A stretch of 64,000 nt of DNA from Nitrospiraceae bacterium (GTDB lineage Bacteria; Nitrospirota; Nitrospiria; Nitrospirales; UBA8639). The stretch lies in the NCBI GenBank assembly GCA_020632635.1, contig JACKFE010000002.1, positions 186,001 to 250,000 of the forward strand, given 5' to 3'. Shown piece by piece: positions 36,388 to 45,925 of this stretch; position 1 is the stretch's first letter, and every line of letters starts with the position of its first letter. The notes beneath the pieces were generated by a model, which did no database searches, had not been told where the DNA came from, and was given only the letters and a program-made list of their open reading frames with translations. The position numbers and the translations under genes are program-made.

Positions 36388-37770
36388 TCAGGTGCCGACG
36401 GGCTTTTCTAAAATCCGAACAATGGCCGCCGCTGCCGTCACCCGAACCGCTTCATCTGTATCTCTCAACGTTCTCTTTAAAATCGGCAGGGAATTTCTAT
36501 GGCCGATACGCCCTAATGAACGCGCTGCGGTAATTCGTGGACGTGGCGTGGGATCCTGAATGAGGAGCTTGAGCATCACCATACTTTCCTGACTCGTTCC
36601 ATGACCGAGAGCTTTCGCCACTCCAGACCGGGCCGCGGGATTTTGATCCTGCATAAGTCGTTCAACTGTTTCAGCCACAGTTGTGAACGAAGCGCCAATA
36701 CGCAGTAGTGAAGCCACTGCTGCGGTTTGAACCCCTAAATTAGGGTCCTGCAACCCTGAGGTCAGCACGGGTAAGACATCCGAGGGAGGAAAATTGCCCA
36801 GGCTAAATGCCGCAACACTTCTGACGGCAGGAATGTGGTCAAACATCGCGCCTTTGACGGCCTTAAGCGCAGAAGGAGTTTGGAGCTTCCCTAAGGCCGA
36901 TACGGCAGCCGCACGGATGGATGGTTGGGAGTCCTTGATCGTTTGCTCCAGGATTGCAACCGCTCGTGGATCCCCTAAATCTCCCAATGCCCGGATCGAA
37001 GCCCCGCGTTCATATCCGTCCTCACTCCGCACTCCACGTTCCAAACGTTCCCAATATTGCGATTGCCCTAATCCAAGCAACGCTTTCGCGGCGGAAATTT
37101 GCACAATCAATTGATCATCGGTGAGAAAGGGCGTAATGATGGGAATCATTTTCTTATCACCAGACTCGGCCATGCCTTCCAAGACATTCGCCCTCACCAG
37201 TGCCGCACCATCCTTCAACGCGTCACGAAACCGCTTGGACTGGCGGCCAGCAGCCACATGCCCCATTCCCTCGGTTACTAAGGCACGAATCATCCCGGAT
37301 TGATCGCCCAAGCCTTCCTCTAAATATGGCATAGCCTCAATGGCTTCCATTTCGCGGAGTGCCGTATACGCCGCCCCCCGCATTTGCTCCCGCATATCCG
37401 CTCGCAATGGCAAAATGCTCGCAATGGCCATCTGTTTTAACAGCACCTCGTCTTCCCGCCCATTGTCCTGAACCAAACGTTCGTAGGCATCCAGCGCTTC
37501 ACTCGTTTTACTAGTATGAGCCAAAGCCAACACATACCATTGCTGGACCTGCGGGGCGGAGGCATTCCCCTTTTTCAAAAGCGGTTCGGCCAGTTCAATG
37601 ACTTTGGGATACTGTCCTTGCTCAAAGGCTTTCCGCACGGCTTCAACCGATGTCTCCTCTCCCGCCCAAACAAGGTTCGGGATCTCTGCCATGCCCCACC
37701 AAACAATCCATGGCAGAAAAATTCCAAGAACCAACCCGTGAGCACTATGCTTTGGCTTCGATTTGTTCAT
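36388..37770 (-). CDS. exported TPR/HEAT-repeat protein
   Basis: 460 residues: a signal peptide (LVLGIFLPWIVWWGMAEI), a short TPR-like stretch (YPKVIELAEPLLKKG, YVLALAHTSKTSEALDAYE), then about ten HEAT/PBS-lyase-type repeats (RALVTEGMGHVA, RGASIRALGDLGDPRAVAIL, RAAAVSALGKLQTPSALKAV, VRSVAAFSLGNF). A protein-binding scaffold in the periplasm. It lies three bases from the LolA-like gene upstream. The partner is unknown. Confidence 0.83.
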   Translation of the reverse strand: MNKSKPKHSAHGLVLGIFLPWIVWWGMAEIPNLVWAGEETSVEAVRKAFEQGQYPKVIELAEPLLKKGNASAPQVQQWYVLALAHTSKTSEALDAYERLVQDNGREDEVLLKQMAIASILPLRADMREQMRGAAYTALREMEAIEAMPYLEEGLGDQSGMIRALVTEGMGHVAAGRQSKRFRDALKDGAALVRANVLEGMAESGDKKMIPIITPFLTDDQLIVQISAAKALLGLGQSQYWERLERGVRSEDGYERGASIRALGDLGDPRAVAILEQTIKDSQPSIRAAAVSALGKLQTPSALKAVKGAMFDHIPAVRSVAAFSLGNFPPSDVLPVLTSGLQDPNLGVQTAAVASLLRIGASFTTVAETVERLMQDQNPAARSGVAKALGHGTSQESMVMLKLLIQDPTPRPRITAARSLGRIGHRNSLPILKRTLRDTDEAVRVTAAAAIVRILEKPVGT

Positions 37771-37773
37771 TCA

Positions 37774-38451
37774 TCATCCTCTCGGCATGGGAATATCTTG
37801 CGCTTCAATCACACGATAGCCCAAGGGCGGCTCGAAATAATAATCAGGTTGAGGGGAAAGTACCACATGTTGATATTCAATAAACCAATCCCGGTCCTGA
37901 CTCATCAGCTTCCAAAGCACATCTCGATCCGGATCAACCCACTGGAAATACCGTTCGGCTCCGACAAATCGATTTCGAACAAAGACTTCATACAATAAGG
38001 CAGGACGGTCTTCCACATGCCCCTCTCCAATTAACGTTCGTTTTTGTTCCCCCTCCAGAGTAACGGAGAGGGGCAACACAAATTCGGCGGTTAATGGGAC
38101 ACTGATAACCATTCGACGATGGGAAAGAACATACCAGACCTTCTGTTCATCAAGCCGAACGATGGTGACTCCAGCGACGCCTAAGTCAGTGCGAATTCCG
38201 CCGAAGTGTTCAATACGATACCGATCATTCTTTACAAAGAGTTGTGCCTTGGAAATATGCCCGTCCGTTTTCCAGATGAGTCTGGCTGAAAACTCCTTGG
38301 CTCCATACCCTTTCTCTGGTAGCGATTGGGCAGACACAGGTGACATGCCGCACGCCAGAACCGAGCCGACCAAGACAAGCCAACACCCAAAACCGTTAAA
38401 TTGGAAGAGGGCCGAAAGTACTGACAAGGGCCGGGAGAAACACCACTTCAT
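37774..38451 (-). CDS. exported LolA/LolB-fold-like protein
   Basis: 225 residues with an N-terminal signal (CWLVLVGSVLACGMSPVSAQ). The body is a run of antiparallel beta-strands of the kind seen in outer-membrane lipoprotein-sorting-like proteins: AKEFSARLIWKTDGHISKA, KNDRYRIEHFGG, and YFQWVDPDRDVLWKLMSQD. Assignment is by pattern only. The start overlaps the previous stop by four bases (ATGA). Confidence 0.6.
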   Translation of the reverse strand: MKWCFSRPLSVLSALFQFNGFGCWLVLVGSVLACGMSPVSAQSLPEKGYGAKEFSARLIWKTDGHISKAQLFVKNDRYRIEHFGGIRTDLGVAGVTIVRLDEQKVWYVLSHRRMVISVPLTAEFVLPLSVTLEGEQKRTLIGEGHVEDRPALLYEVFVRNRFVGAERYFQWVDPDRDVLWKLMSQDRDWFIEYQHVVLSPQPDYYFEPPLGYRVIEAQDIPMPRG

Positions 38452-39374
38452 GGCCTTTGTCGTTCAAGAAGTGGTTCAATTTGAATGGGTCTGCCCAATG
38501 CCGCAGGCGTAAATCGAGGAGGGCGCTGAATCGTATGGGCCGTCCACCGGCCACCGGGAGACGCCATGTCGAAGGAAGCCTCGGTTGTCTGACTGGGATG
38601 AATGGTCACGGTCTGCACATAGTCTTGCTTCATACTGGGATGCCACGCCCTGACCTGATAGGTTCCTGCAGGAATTTCGGTTATTTCATACACACCTTGC
38701 CCATTTGTCAGGGCATAGTATGGATTATCGACGGCAATAGCCCAGCTTTCCATGTACGCATGAAACCCACATTGCATCACAAAAGTTTTGCGCCCTTTGC
38801 TGAGATGAAACTGCTGGACCATAGATGTTCCCGGTCGGTGCTCATGGTGAGCCATCAAATTTCCTCGATCATGCGTGTCATTAAAGGGCAGGGGAGAATT
38901 AAACAGCACCCGTGTTCCCTGAGCAGTGGAGGTTTCGTAAGCCTGAATGTCATGCATGACAGGATCCATATTCACCACTTCAATCCCATGTTCATTTCTC
39001 ACCACAGTAGTAAAGGGATGGAATTGGCAATCCCTTGCCTCCACCTTAGGAATCGAAAGCGAAAAAGGTTTCCCTGCCTTCACTTCCTCAATCACAATCA
39101 CCACTCCTTCAATTCGACTCTCATCGCTGACCAGAATATCTTTGAGCAAACGCCATCCCCGGCCATCGGAAATTCGACCACAATATTCCGGGTCCGGGAA
39201 CGTAATCAGATTGTAGGCCTTGGGAACGGGGGAGGCGCCAATCAGGGTAACCGTTCCCTGCAGGGATCCTCCATCACGGACATCCGTCACTTCATAAGCA
39301 ACACTCGACACAGGGATACCTGTGACGATACCCCACACAACCACTAAACCAATACAGGTTCTTCTCATGCCCAC
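38448..39374 (-). CDS. exported cupredoxin/carboxypeptidase-regulatory-like protein, copy 2
   Basis: 308 residues. Signal peptide (IGLVVVWGIVTGIPVSSVAYE), GGSLQGTVTLIGASPVPK, then the cupredoxin-like part with His in MHDIQAYE and the Cys, His and Met of MQCGFHAYMESW, then a carboxypeptidase-regulatory-like domain (YEITEIPAGTYQVRAWHP). It is close in sequence to copy 3 (EYCGRISDGRGW versus VYCGRISTGTGW) and two bases from it, which implies tandem duplication. Confidence 0.78.
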   Translation of the reverse strand: MGMRRTCIGLVVVWGIVTGIPVSSVAYEVTDVRDGGSLQGTVTLIGASPVPKAYNLITFPDPEYCGRISDGRGWRLLKDILVSDESRIEGVVIVIEEVKAGKPFSLSIPKVEARDCQFHPFTTVVRNEHGIEVVNMDPVMHDIQAYETSTAQGTRVLFNSPLPFNDTHDRGNLMAHHEHRPGTSMVQQFHLSKGRKTFVMQCGFHAYMESWAIAVDNPYYALTNGQGVYEITEIPAGTYQVRAWHPSMKQDYVQTVTIHPSQTTEASFDMASPGGRWTAHTIQRPPRFTPAALGRPIQIEPLLERQRP

Positions 39375-39376
39375 CT

Positions 39377-40294
39377 CTAAGGAATTTGTTTTCTCAGTGA
39401 GGGAATAATTTCCACGCCTTCGCCCAATAATTCCATTCCAAAATGAGGATTTTCATGCATCTCATGCACACTTCGACGCCCTTGGGGTGCTTCGTACTGA
39501 AAGTTTACCGTCAGACTTTTTCCCGCTTCAACTGTAACGGTTTTCTCCAAATACTCTTTCATCCCAGGATGCCAAACCGCCAACTGATATTCTCCAGGAG
39601 GAATCTCGCCAATTTCAAACAGTCCATCGGTTTTTGTAATCGAGAAATACGGATTCTCTAACACCATCCCCCAGGAAAACATGTAGGGATGAAACCCGCA
39701 TTGCATGACAAAAATGTTCCGCTCCTTTTGCAAATGAATTTCTTCGACCATCGGCTCTCCCGGAAGGTGTGTGTGAGCATTTTTGCCAAACATACCAACA
39801 ACTTTATGAAAGGGATTCATCGGCAAAGGCCTGTTGAAGAGCACCCGCGCACCACGCACTCGAGCCGTTTCATACCCTTGAATATCATGCTCCACCGGAT
39901 CCATATTGACGACCGTAATTTTATCCTTATCTCGAAGGACATTCACAAATGGCAAAAAGTCGCAATCAATCGCATCAATCCGGACATCAGGCAGATCAAA
40001 ACGTTTTCCTTTTTCCACGTTTTTCAACATGACGACGGCGTCTTTCAACTCTCCCTTGCTTCCAATGATAAAGTCTTCCACGATACGCCAGCCGGTTCCC
40101 GTTGAAATTCTCCCGCAATAGACCGCATCGGGAATAGTAACCAAATTAAACGCCATGGGTCTTGGAGTTTCCCCTGTAATGGTAATTTGGCCTTTAATGG
40201 TCCCTCCATTTTGTACCGAGACTTCTTGGTAAGACCACACCGGACTGCTTAGAACCAGCAATAAACCTGCAATGAGTGATGCCCGTCCAATCAT
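39377..40294 (-). CDS. exported cupredoxin/carboxypeptidase-regulatory-like protein, copy 3
   Basis: 305 residues, first gene of a six-gene run to 34450. Signal peptide (LIAGLLLVLSSPVWSYQ), GGTIKGQITITGETPRP, His in EHDIQGYE, the Cys, His and Met of MQCGFHPYMFSW, and the regulatory domain FEIGEIPPGEYQLAVWHPGM. The three candidate ligands plus the upstream His fit a type 1 copper site. AGGAGG-like sequence precedes the start. It follows the multicopper oxidase gene, separated by a terminator. Confidence 0.78.
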   Translation of the reverse strand: MIGRASLIAGLLLVLSSPVWSYQEVSVQNGGTIKGQITITGETPRPMAFNLVTIPDAVYCGRISTGTGWRIVEDFIIGSKGELKDAVVMLKNVEKGKRFDLPDVRIDAIDCDFLPFVNVLRDKDKITVVNMDPVEHDIQGYETARVRGARVLFNRPLPMNPFHKVVGMFGKNAHTHLPGEPMVEEIHLQKERNIFVMQCGFHPYMFSWGMVLENPYFSITKTDGLFEIGEIPPGEYQLAVWHPGMKEYLEKTVTVEAGKSLTVNFQYEAPQGRRSVHEMHENPHFGMELLGEGVEIIPSLRKQIP

Positions 40295-40483
40295 TCAACC
40301 ACCCTCCTTACACTGAACTTGACCAAAAAAATATGAACATTTATCGATATCGTTATTGAATCCCACTATATCATGTTTAGATCTTGGACTCCGAGATTCA
40401 CATGCGGCCTAAGACAGTGCAAGATATCAAAAAACCCTTCGCCCTCGGCAATTTCACCAATATTCATGCTCAGGACCTGATTG

Positions 40484-40519
40484 AAAAAAAACGGGGAAGC
40501 CGAACCTCGGCCTCCCCGT
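40484..40519 (-). terminator. Rho-independent terminator of the multicopper oxidase gene
   Basis: On the minus strand ACGGGGAGGCCGA and TCGGCTTCCCCGT form a 13-bp stem with one wobble and a three-base loop, followed by eight T. It lies about 30 bases after the multicopper oxidase stop. Confidence 0.9.
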
Positions 40520-40549
40520 TCATGTCAAACCTCAGACCCGAAATGGATC

Positions 40550-43500
40550 TTACTTGGCGACAGTCGGAATTACCCGCGGTTCACCAGGGACATGATCCAA
40601 CCCTGCCTGCTTTGAGGATACGGCATCACCCTCCAACGGAAGAATCCGTTGATCAGTTGGGGGAAGGACACGCAACAGTCCCCATTGTCCTGACTGGGAA
40701 TATGGCAACCGGCCATTCCCGTAGACATAGTCTCCAGGCAAGGACCACTTTCCTCCCGCAGAAGGCAGGAAGACATCCAATCCCTCAGAGCCCGCAAATT
40801 CCACCGTGCTAATCATATCCGCACCGGGCAGGAACGGTTCGATCGGCCATTCGTGCTTTTCAACGGTAAACATCCCGTTTTGTTCACTGCTCGCACCGAA
40901 CACATGCACACGAACCTTATCACCGGCATGGGCCTCAATTACCGGTGTAACCGGGTCCTTGGGATTATCCACTTCGCAAGGCTGGAAAATCCTCCCTAAG
41001 GTACAACCGGCTTCCTCACGGAATGGATAGGGTTCCGCACGATAATTAATACCGGTTAGCCCTGCCACATTTTGCACATAGGGCATGAAACTGGTACCGA
41101 TGATGTTGTCTTCATCCTGGAAGAACAAAGACACATCACGATAATTGGCCCGCTTCTCATTGCCCTCGATGCTATGATCGATCATAACATCGGCGACCCA
41201 ACTATTCTTTAAGGAAATATCTTCACCGGTTTTCGGATCACGATACGTAGATCCTTTTGGTCCGATGATTATCGCCCCGAACAATCCATTTCGTGGATTC
41301 ATGGACACATTTCCAAAATCCCAGACCAGGGATTGCGTTTCCCCAATGTAGGGATCGGCATAGAACGTATAGGTCTTACTTTCACCGGAAGCCACGGTTT
41401 GCTCACTGGCATTATTACCGAGATTCACTCCTTGCGAATCATTCGGATCAAACGCCAATCCAAATGCCGAGAACGAGGCTCGGCTTTCTTTCATTTTATT
41501 GGTTAATTTGACTTGCAAACAGTCCCCGACATTAGCACGGAGAGTTAACGGCATGGGGTGCACATCACCCGCCACCTTTGTAACTTCATCCTCTAAGACG
41601 TAAATCTTAGCATCTGGGTTACGCAACTCAATTTTACGTTCAAAATCTACTTCAATGGCCTCTGGGGCATTCGAATTGAAGCTCATCCCTGGGAAATCCA
41701 TGGCGACTACATTGAAAGCTTTAACCGGGGCATCCGACGGACACACCGGCAGCCTTTTAGGAATACCTTCCTTGCCATAGGCTTTATTGGGGAGGGGTTG
41801 AAGGTCAACCACAGGATTCTCATGAACCCGGAGGATGCCCCATGACCCTTCGGAAAACTTCGAACTTCGTCCATTAAAGAACATATAGTCACCAGGTTGA
41901 TGTCTAGGCCCACCGGCCTCAGCCACCACCAAGTCATATCGTTCGGCAATTCCAATATGTATGGAGTTTTTCCGGTTGGACTCTTGAGCATACCGCTCAG
42001 TCCAGAACGTATGACCGGACACAGAGAACACGTTACTCTCGTTCATGGTCACATCAATCAACCTAAAGACCACGGCATCTCCTAGGTAGGCTCTCAACAT
42101 CGCCGTACTCGGATCACCATGGACTACGCTACTAAAAATCTTTGACGGATCCGGATTGTTTGCCAACCGTTGGGCAAACGGTTCAGCCCTAAAATTCAAT
42201 GCTCCTCCGGTTGTATGCGTCCCTCCATTGAGGAATGGCATAGGAGTCATTTTAATTTTGTCATTGGGAGGCATAATGAAGGAAACCGTTCGTCCAGCTT
42301 CCAATGCCACATCCACCGGTTGTCCAGGTGGATTACCCGCTGTGACGATATTGACCGTGTGGGGGACCGTATCCATGATATGCACCATTAACTCACGAAA
42401 GCTCCCAGCCACATCATGACCGACCCGTTCGATGGCGTGAATATCCGCCACAGGCCCGGTCCGGATACGCTCACCGGTCTTGGCATCATGCCAGGTTGAC
42501 CCAAAAGGTTCGGCAATCATGGTTCCAACTGCCCCATGCGGCCATGTGGTCCCACCGAACGCATGGTCATGCCAAAAGACACTTCCCACGTCAGCATCCA
42601 CCCAGAACCGTTGCCGAACATATTCTACCGTTACAATATCTCCCACAGGGTGGGCATTCTTTAACGGTTGATCAAAGGTCAACGTCTGTGCCGCCGATTC
42701 CGAGGAACCCTCTGATGAGGCTGAGCCTTCACCTGGCACTTTTATTTTTTGACCAACAACGATCATATTAGGATTCGTCAACCCATTCAGCTCAGCTAAG
42801 GCCTTACCGGTCATTCCAAAGGATTGGGCAATTTTCCCCAGCGAATCCCCTGCCACGACGGTATATTCCGAAGCCGTACCGGCAGAAGCACCGGCTCCAC
42901 CAATCGCCACAATTCGACGAACTTCTTTGCCTTTCACATTATCCGCCCCAATCAAGATGGGAATACCAACATGATATTGGCTGGCATTACTGACATGAAT
43001 GGTCCGATCCCCTGCCTTGACAGCCTTCGTGACCTTGGCATTCATTGGAATCGGAAGCCCTTTGCCTCCCTTCTTATCAAATTGAATGAAGGGCCGCATG
43101 GACTGTTCATACGAAAACCCGGAAATCACGCCATCCGAGGCCTGATTGTCGAATTGAAAGAAATGAAAATGAGTATTGATCTTTGAAGATTGGAAATTGG
43201 TGATATCGTCATCTAACCATTCAGACGTCAACATCCAATCAATGCAATCATAAATATTGGCCCGAACGACTAAGGGAAACTTTTTACTGTTATCTCCCCT
43301 CACGGCTTCTTCTTCTTCATGCACCACGTAGAGCAGCCCATTCGGATCGACAACCGAAGGTTGATCGCCTTCTGCAGCCGACAACTCAATGGGTAACTTG
43401 ATGAAATGCACATTATAATCCTGCGAACCTGCACGATCAGGACATAAGCTCCACCGCCCATTTTCTCCTGGCTTTGCCGGCTCAACCGAACGTGTGCCAT

Positions 43501-45643
43501 CCGGATTCAGCCGAATCATTTCCAACCATGGAGCCGGGTTATGGTCATTGGAAAACGGATTTCTCTTCCCAAAGTGGGGAGTCAACCAAGGCCACGCCAC
43601 TTTTCCTGTCGTAGGCTCAAACCAGATCTGACGCCGTTCACCCGGAGTATAACCTTGCCATTCCGGATGATATTTGGGATTTTCTCCAATAGTCGGCTCT
43701 TTCTCACTCATCGCCTTATTACCCTGCCACACCCAATCCACTACGGTGGCATCATAGCTCTTCAGCTGCCCTTCTTCGGAGGCGGTATTTCCAGGCTGAC
43801 CTTGGTTGGTCAACTGCATTTCCACCCAATCTTTAATGTTCACCACCGCAGGATCCGCGCTCCAATTGCTTTTTCCCTTATCCACAATCTTAAATTTATT
43901 GCCAAACCAATTCACCGTGGTCCCCACCAATTGATCGGAGGACACCGGCTTATGAATACGACCAAGACGATCAGGCAGTTCTCGCAATGGCGCCATCACG
44001 TCATTTTGAATACCTGGCTCTTGAAGCGTATTGTACACACGCCAGTATCCCCACATGCCGGCGACATAATGATGGGCTACATGACAATGAAATAAGAAAT
44101 CTCCGGCCAACCACTGACACAACCCGGACCCACACTCCGTTTCCAAATCCAAGGCTTCGGAAGGTCCAATGACTTCGACATCCACACGGTCGGATTTTGT
44201 CCGAATCACCGGATATTTAACCGGTCCATTTTGCCCCATCGTCCATACCGGCATCTGGGTGGCACGAGGATTTCGTTGCCAACGGATGGAACCTCCATGT
44301 GGATGATGGGAATGGAAGACCTCCGATCCACCATGGACTAAGCGGAATTTTGCAGGGTCTCCTAAATAACTTCGCGGAATCGTCGGCCCGGCATCACCAA
44401 AGGTATACGAACTATAAGCCATGGATTCATCTTCAAACCCAAAGTATTCATGCTGCACATGCATGTTATTAATTCCGAAAGGCTCGCTACGATAGTTAAT
44501 CGCTCTGGCCCCCGGCCTGTAGGCATCGGTCAATGGATCCCGCTGAGGAAGGAAGTCCCCATGCTTGTTCACCGGCCGAAACGCTTCATCCCCAACCTCA
44601 TGGTAAATCAGCACAAATTCCCTGAAGTCAGGACCTGCACCGTTATCAATCATGACTTCCCAGCCGCTAGAGGCTTTCGTCGCTGGACCAGTTCCAAGCG
44701 GTTCATAATATTCAGAACCACGTGGTTCAACCACAAATACGCCAAACATACCCATGACCGTCAACTCCCGATCATTGCTGTAGGTATGGAATTGGCGTCC
44801 TCCCTCTTGGGTGTCGGGGTGAATATACCATTCCATTTCGACCATCCCCCCCTCCGCCGCAACGGTATCTGGATTGGTGGTGGTCGCCGGTTGCCCGGTT
44901 TTGCTCATAACCATATCAGAGCCATTGATATGCAAACTGACTTCTTCGCCAAACTCCAACGCATTCCGAAGGGTAATCTTGACGCAATCGCCTTGGTTTC
45001 CACGAACGACCAAGGGCTGAATATATTGGCCCTGGATGCCATTCTTTACCCCACCCGGATCACCGTGCCCTTCTTTTTCTCGGGCCTCGGCATTTTTCGC
45101 TTCTTCCTCACGGACTTTTTCAATGTTTTCGGTCAGGGTGTACATATAACCCGGATAGTAATCCAGCCACTGATTTAACGTGATTTCCACATTAATAGCT
45201 GAAATATCATAATTTCTAACCGGTGCCGTTTTAGGACACTGCCCACCAGTCATCGAAACCGGTTCCACTCCTGGAGTACTGGACAAAAGTCCATTCCCAG
45301 GTCCGGCACCATATTGATGGATCATCGACATGGAATTAAACATCCCGGTATTTTCACCGTTTTTCTCCATGTCTTTTTGCATTTGCTCCATCATTCGGTT
45401 GTGCTGCTGCTCCACCAAGGCAGCCCGTTCGGCACGCCCTTCCATAGTGTCTTCCAAAATAGTTTGGCCCTTTAATCGCTCAGCCCAACCTGGGTTATCC
45501 TTATGGGACATTCCCATTTGATGCCCTAGGCTCTGTTGGGATTCTTCTGCTGAAACATCCCCAATGGAAAACAGACCAAGCACCCCCGCGAGGACTATCG
45601 CGGAAATACTAGTCAAACCACTCCTCGTGTTGACGTAAAACAT
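40550..45643 (-). CDS. giant exported multicopper oxidase, three modules, embedded LysM
   Basis: 1697 residues with a signal peptide (SAIVLAGVLGLFSIGDVSAEE) and AAGGAGG upstream. Three homologous modules: matching ends are GDFLFHCHVAHHYVAGMWG, GDYMFFNGRSSKFSEGSWG and GDYVYGNGRLPYSQSGQWG; matching centres are INYRSEPF, LNFRAEPF and INYRAEPY. Copper ligands are split: module 1 has HSHHPHGG (near 447) and HCHVAHH (near 519), module 2 has FWHDHAFGGTTWPHG (near 1029) and THFHFFQF lies just before it (near 826); module 3 has none of these. A LysM domain (YTVVAGDSLGKIAQSFGMTG, about residues 923-968) interrupts module 2. Monocistronic with its own terminator. Substrate unknown. Confidence 0.9.
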   Translation of the reverse strand: MFYVNTRSGLTSISAIVLAGVLGLFSIGDVSAEESQQSLGHQMGMSHKDNPGWAERLKGQTILEDTMEGRAERAALVEQQHNRMMEQMQKDMEKNGENTGMFNSMSMIHQYGAGPGNGLLSSTPGVEPVSMTGGQCPKTAPVRNYDISAINVEITLNQWLDYYPGYMYTLTENIEKVREEEAKNAEAREKEGHGDPGGVKNGIQGQYIQPLVVRGNQGDCVKITLRNALEFGEEVSLHINGSDMVMSKTGQPATTTNPDTVAAEGGMVEMEWYIHPDTQEGGRQFHTYSNDRELTVMGMFGVFVVEPRGSEYYEPLGTGPATKASSGWEVMIDNGAGPDFREFVLIYHEVGDEAFRPVNKHGDFLPQRDPLTDAYRPGARAINYRSEPFGINNMHVQHEYFGFEDESMAYSSYTFGDAGPTIPRSYLGDPAKFRLVHGGSEVFHSHHPHGGSIRWQRNPRATQMPVWTMGQNGPVKYPVIRTKSDRVDVEVIGPSEALDLETECGSGLCQWLAGDFLFHCHVAHHYVAGMWGYWRVYNTLQEPGIQNDVMAPLRELPDRLGRIHKPVSSDQLVGTTVNWFGNKFKIVDKGKSNWSADPAVVNIKDWVEMQLTNQGQPGNTASEEGQLKSYDATVVDWVWQGNKAMSEKEPTIGENPKYHPEWQGYTPGERRQIWFEPTTGKVAWPWLTPHFGKRNPFSNDHNPAPWLEMIRLNPDGTRSVEPAKPGENGRWSLCPDRAGSQDYNVHFIKLPIELSAAEGDQPSVVDPNGLLYVVHEEEEAVRGDNSKKFPLVVRANIYDCIDWMLTSEWLDDDITNFQSSKINTHFHFFQFDNQASDGVISGFSYEQSMRPFIQFDKKGGKGLPIPMNAKVTKAVKAGDRTIHVSNASQYHVGIPILIGADNVKGKEVRRIVAIGGAGASAGTASEYTVVAGDSLGKIAQSFGMTGKALAELNGLTNPNMIVVGQKIKVPGEGSASSEGSSESAAQTLTFDQPLKNAHPVGDIVTVEYVRQRFWVDADVGSVFWHDHAFGGTTWPHGAVGTMIAEPFGSTWHDAKTGERIRTGPVADIHAIERVGHDVAGSFRELMVHIMDTVPHTVNIVTAGNPPGQPVDVALEAGRTVSFIMPPNDKIKMTPMPFLNGGTHTTGGALNFRAEPFAQRLANNPDPSKIFSSVVHGDPSTAMLRAYLGDAVVFRLIDVTMNESNVFSVSGHTFWTERYAQESNRKNSIHIGIAERYDLVVAEAGGPRHQPGDYMFFNGRSSKFSEGSWGILRVHENPVVDLQPLPNKAYGKEGIPKRLPVCPSDAPVKAFNVVAMDFPGMSFNSNAPEAIEVDFERKIELRNPDAKIYVLEDEVTKVAGDVHPMPLTLRANVGDCLQVKLTNKMKESRASFSAFGLAFDPNDSQGVNLGNNASEQTVASGESKTYTFYADPYIGETQSLVWDFGNVSMNPRNGLFGAIIIGPKGSTYRDPKTGEDISLKNSWVADVMIDHSIEGNEKRANYRDVSLFFQDEDNIIGTSFMPYVQNVAGLTGINYRAEPYPFREEAGCTLGRIFQPCEVDNPKDPVTPVIEAHAGDKVRVHVFGASSEQNGMFTVEKHEWPIEPFLPGADMISTVEFAGSEGLDVFLPSAGGKWSLPGDYVYGNGRLPYSQSGQWGLLRVLPPTDQRILPLEGDAVSSKQAGLDHVPGEPRVIPTVAK

Positions 45644-45731
45644 GGACCGGCCTCCTTGAAAAAAATTGAGTTAAATCCTCAATCTATAATGCTCTTGCAA
45701 TAGACAAACACCCCCGTTTCCGGGGACCCCC

Positions 45732-45760
45732 AAGGTACTTAAATGACCCTAGTCTGTCAA
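45732..45760 (-). promoter_or_regulatory. candidate promoter of the multicopper oxidase gene
   Basis: Minus-strand TTGACA (45755-45760) and TACCTT (45732-45737) with a 17-base spacer. The -35 hexamer is perfect, the -10 is weak. Transcription would start near 45725, leaving a leader of about 80 bases that can form a CCCCG/CGGGG hairpin. Confidence 0.3.
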
Positions 45761-45925
45761 GTCCAATGGGTCCTCTCAACATGCGTCACACCACGCAACA
45801 TGACAGTGTGGCAACTATACAATAAGCCTTTTTTGTTAAGTGCTTGAATCTCTGACGATGACCGGAGAATGGAAGGGTCTTTCAGAAACAAACTGATCCA
45901 CGCCTCGAAAAAATAAATTAAGCCC

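Noticed and set aside
38457..39347. Long plus-strand frame opposite the cupredoxin-like gene
   Set aside because: Antisense shadow: low-complexity mix of residues, no ribosome binding site, while the minus-strand frame has a signal peptide and conserved motifs.
44450..45178. 242-codon plus-strand frame
   Set aside because: Antisense to the multicopper oxidase; no start signal or conserved pattern.
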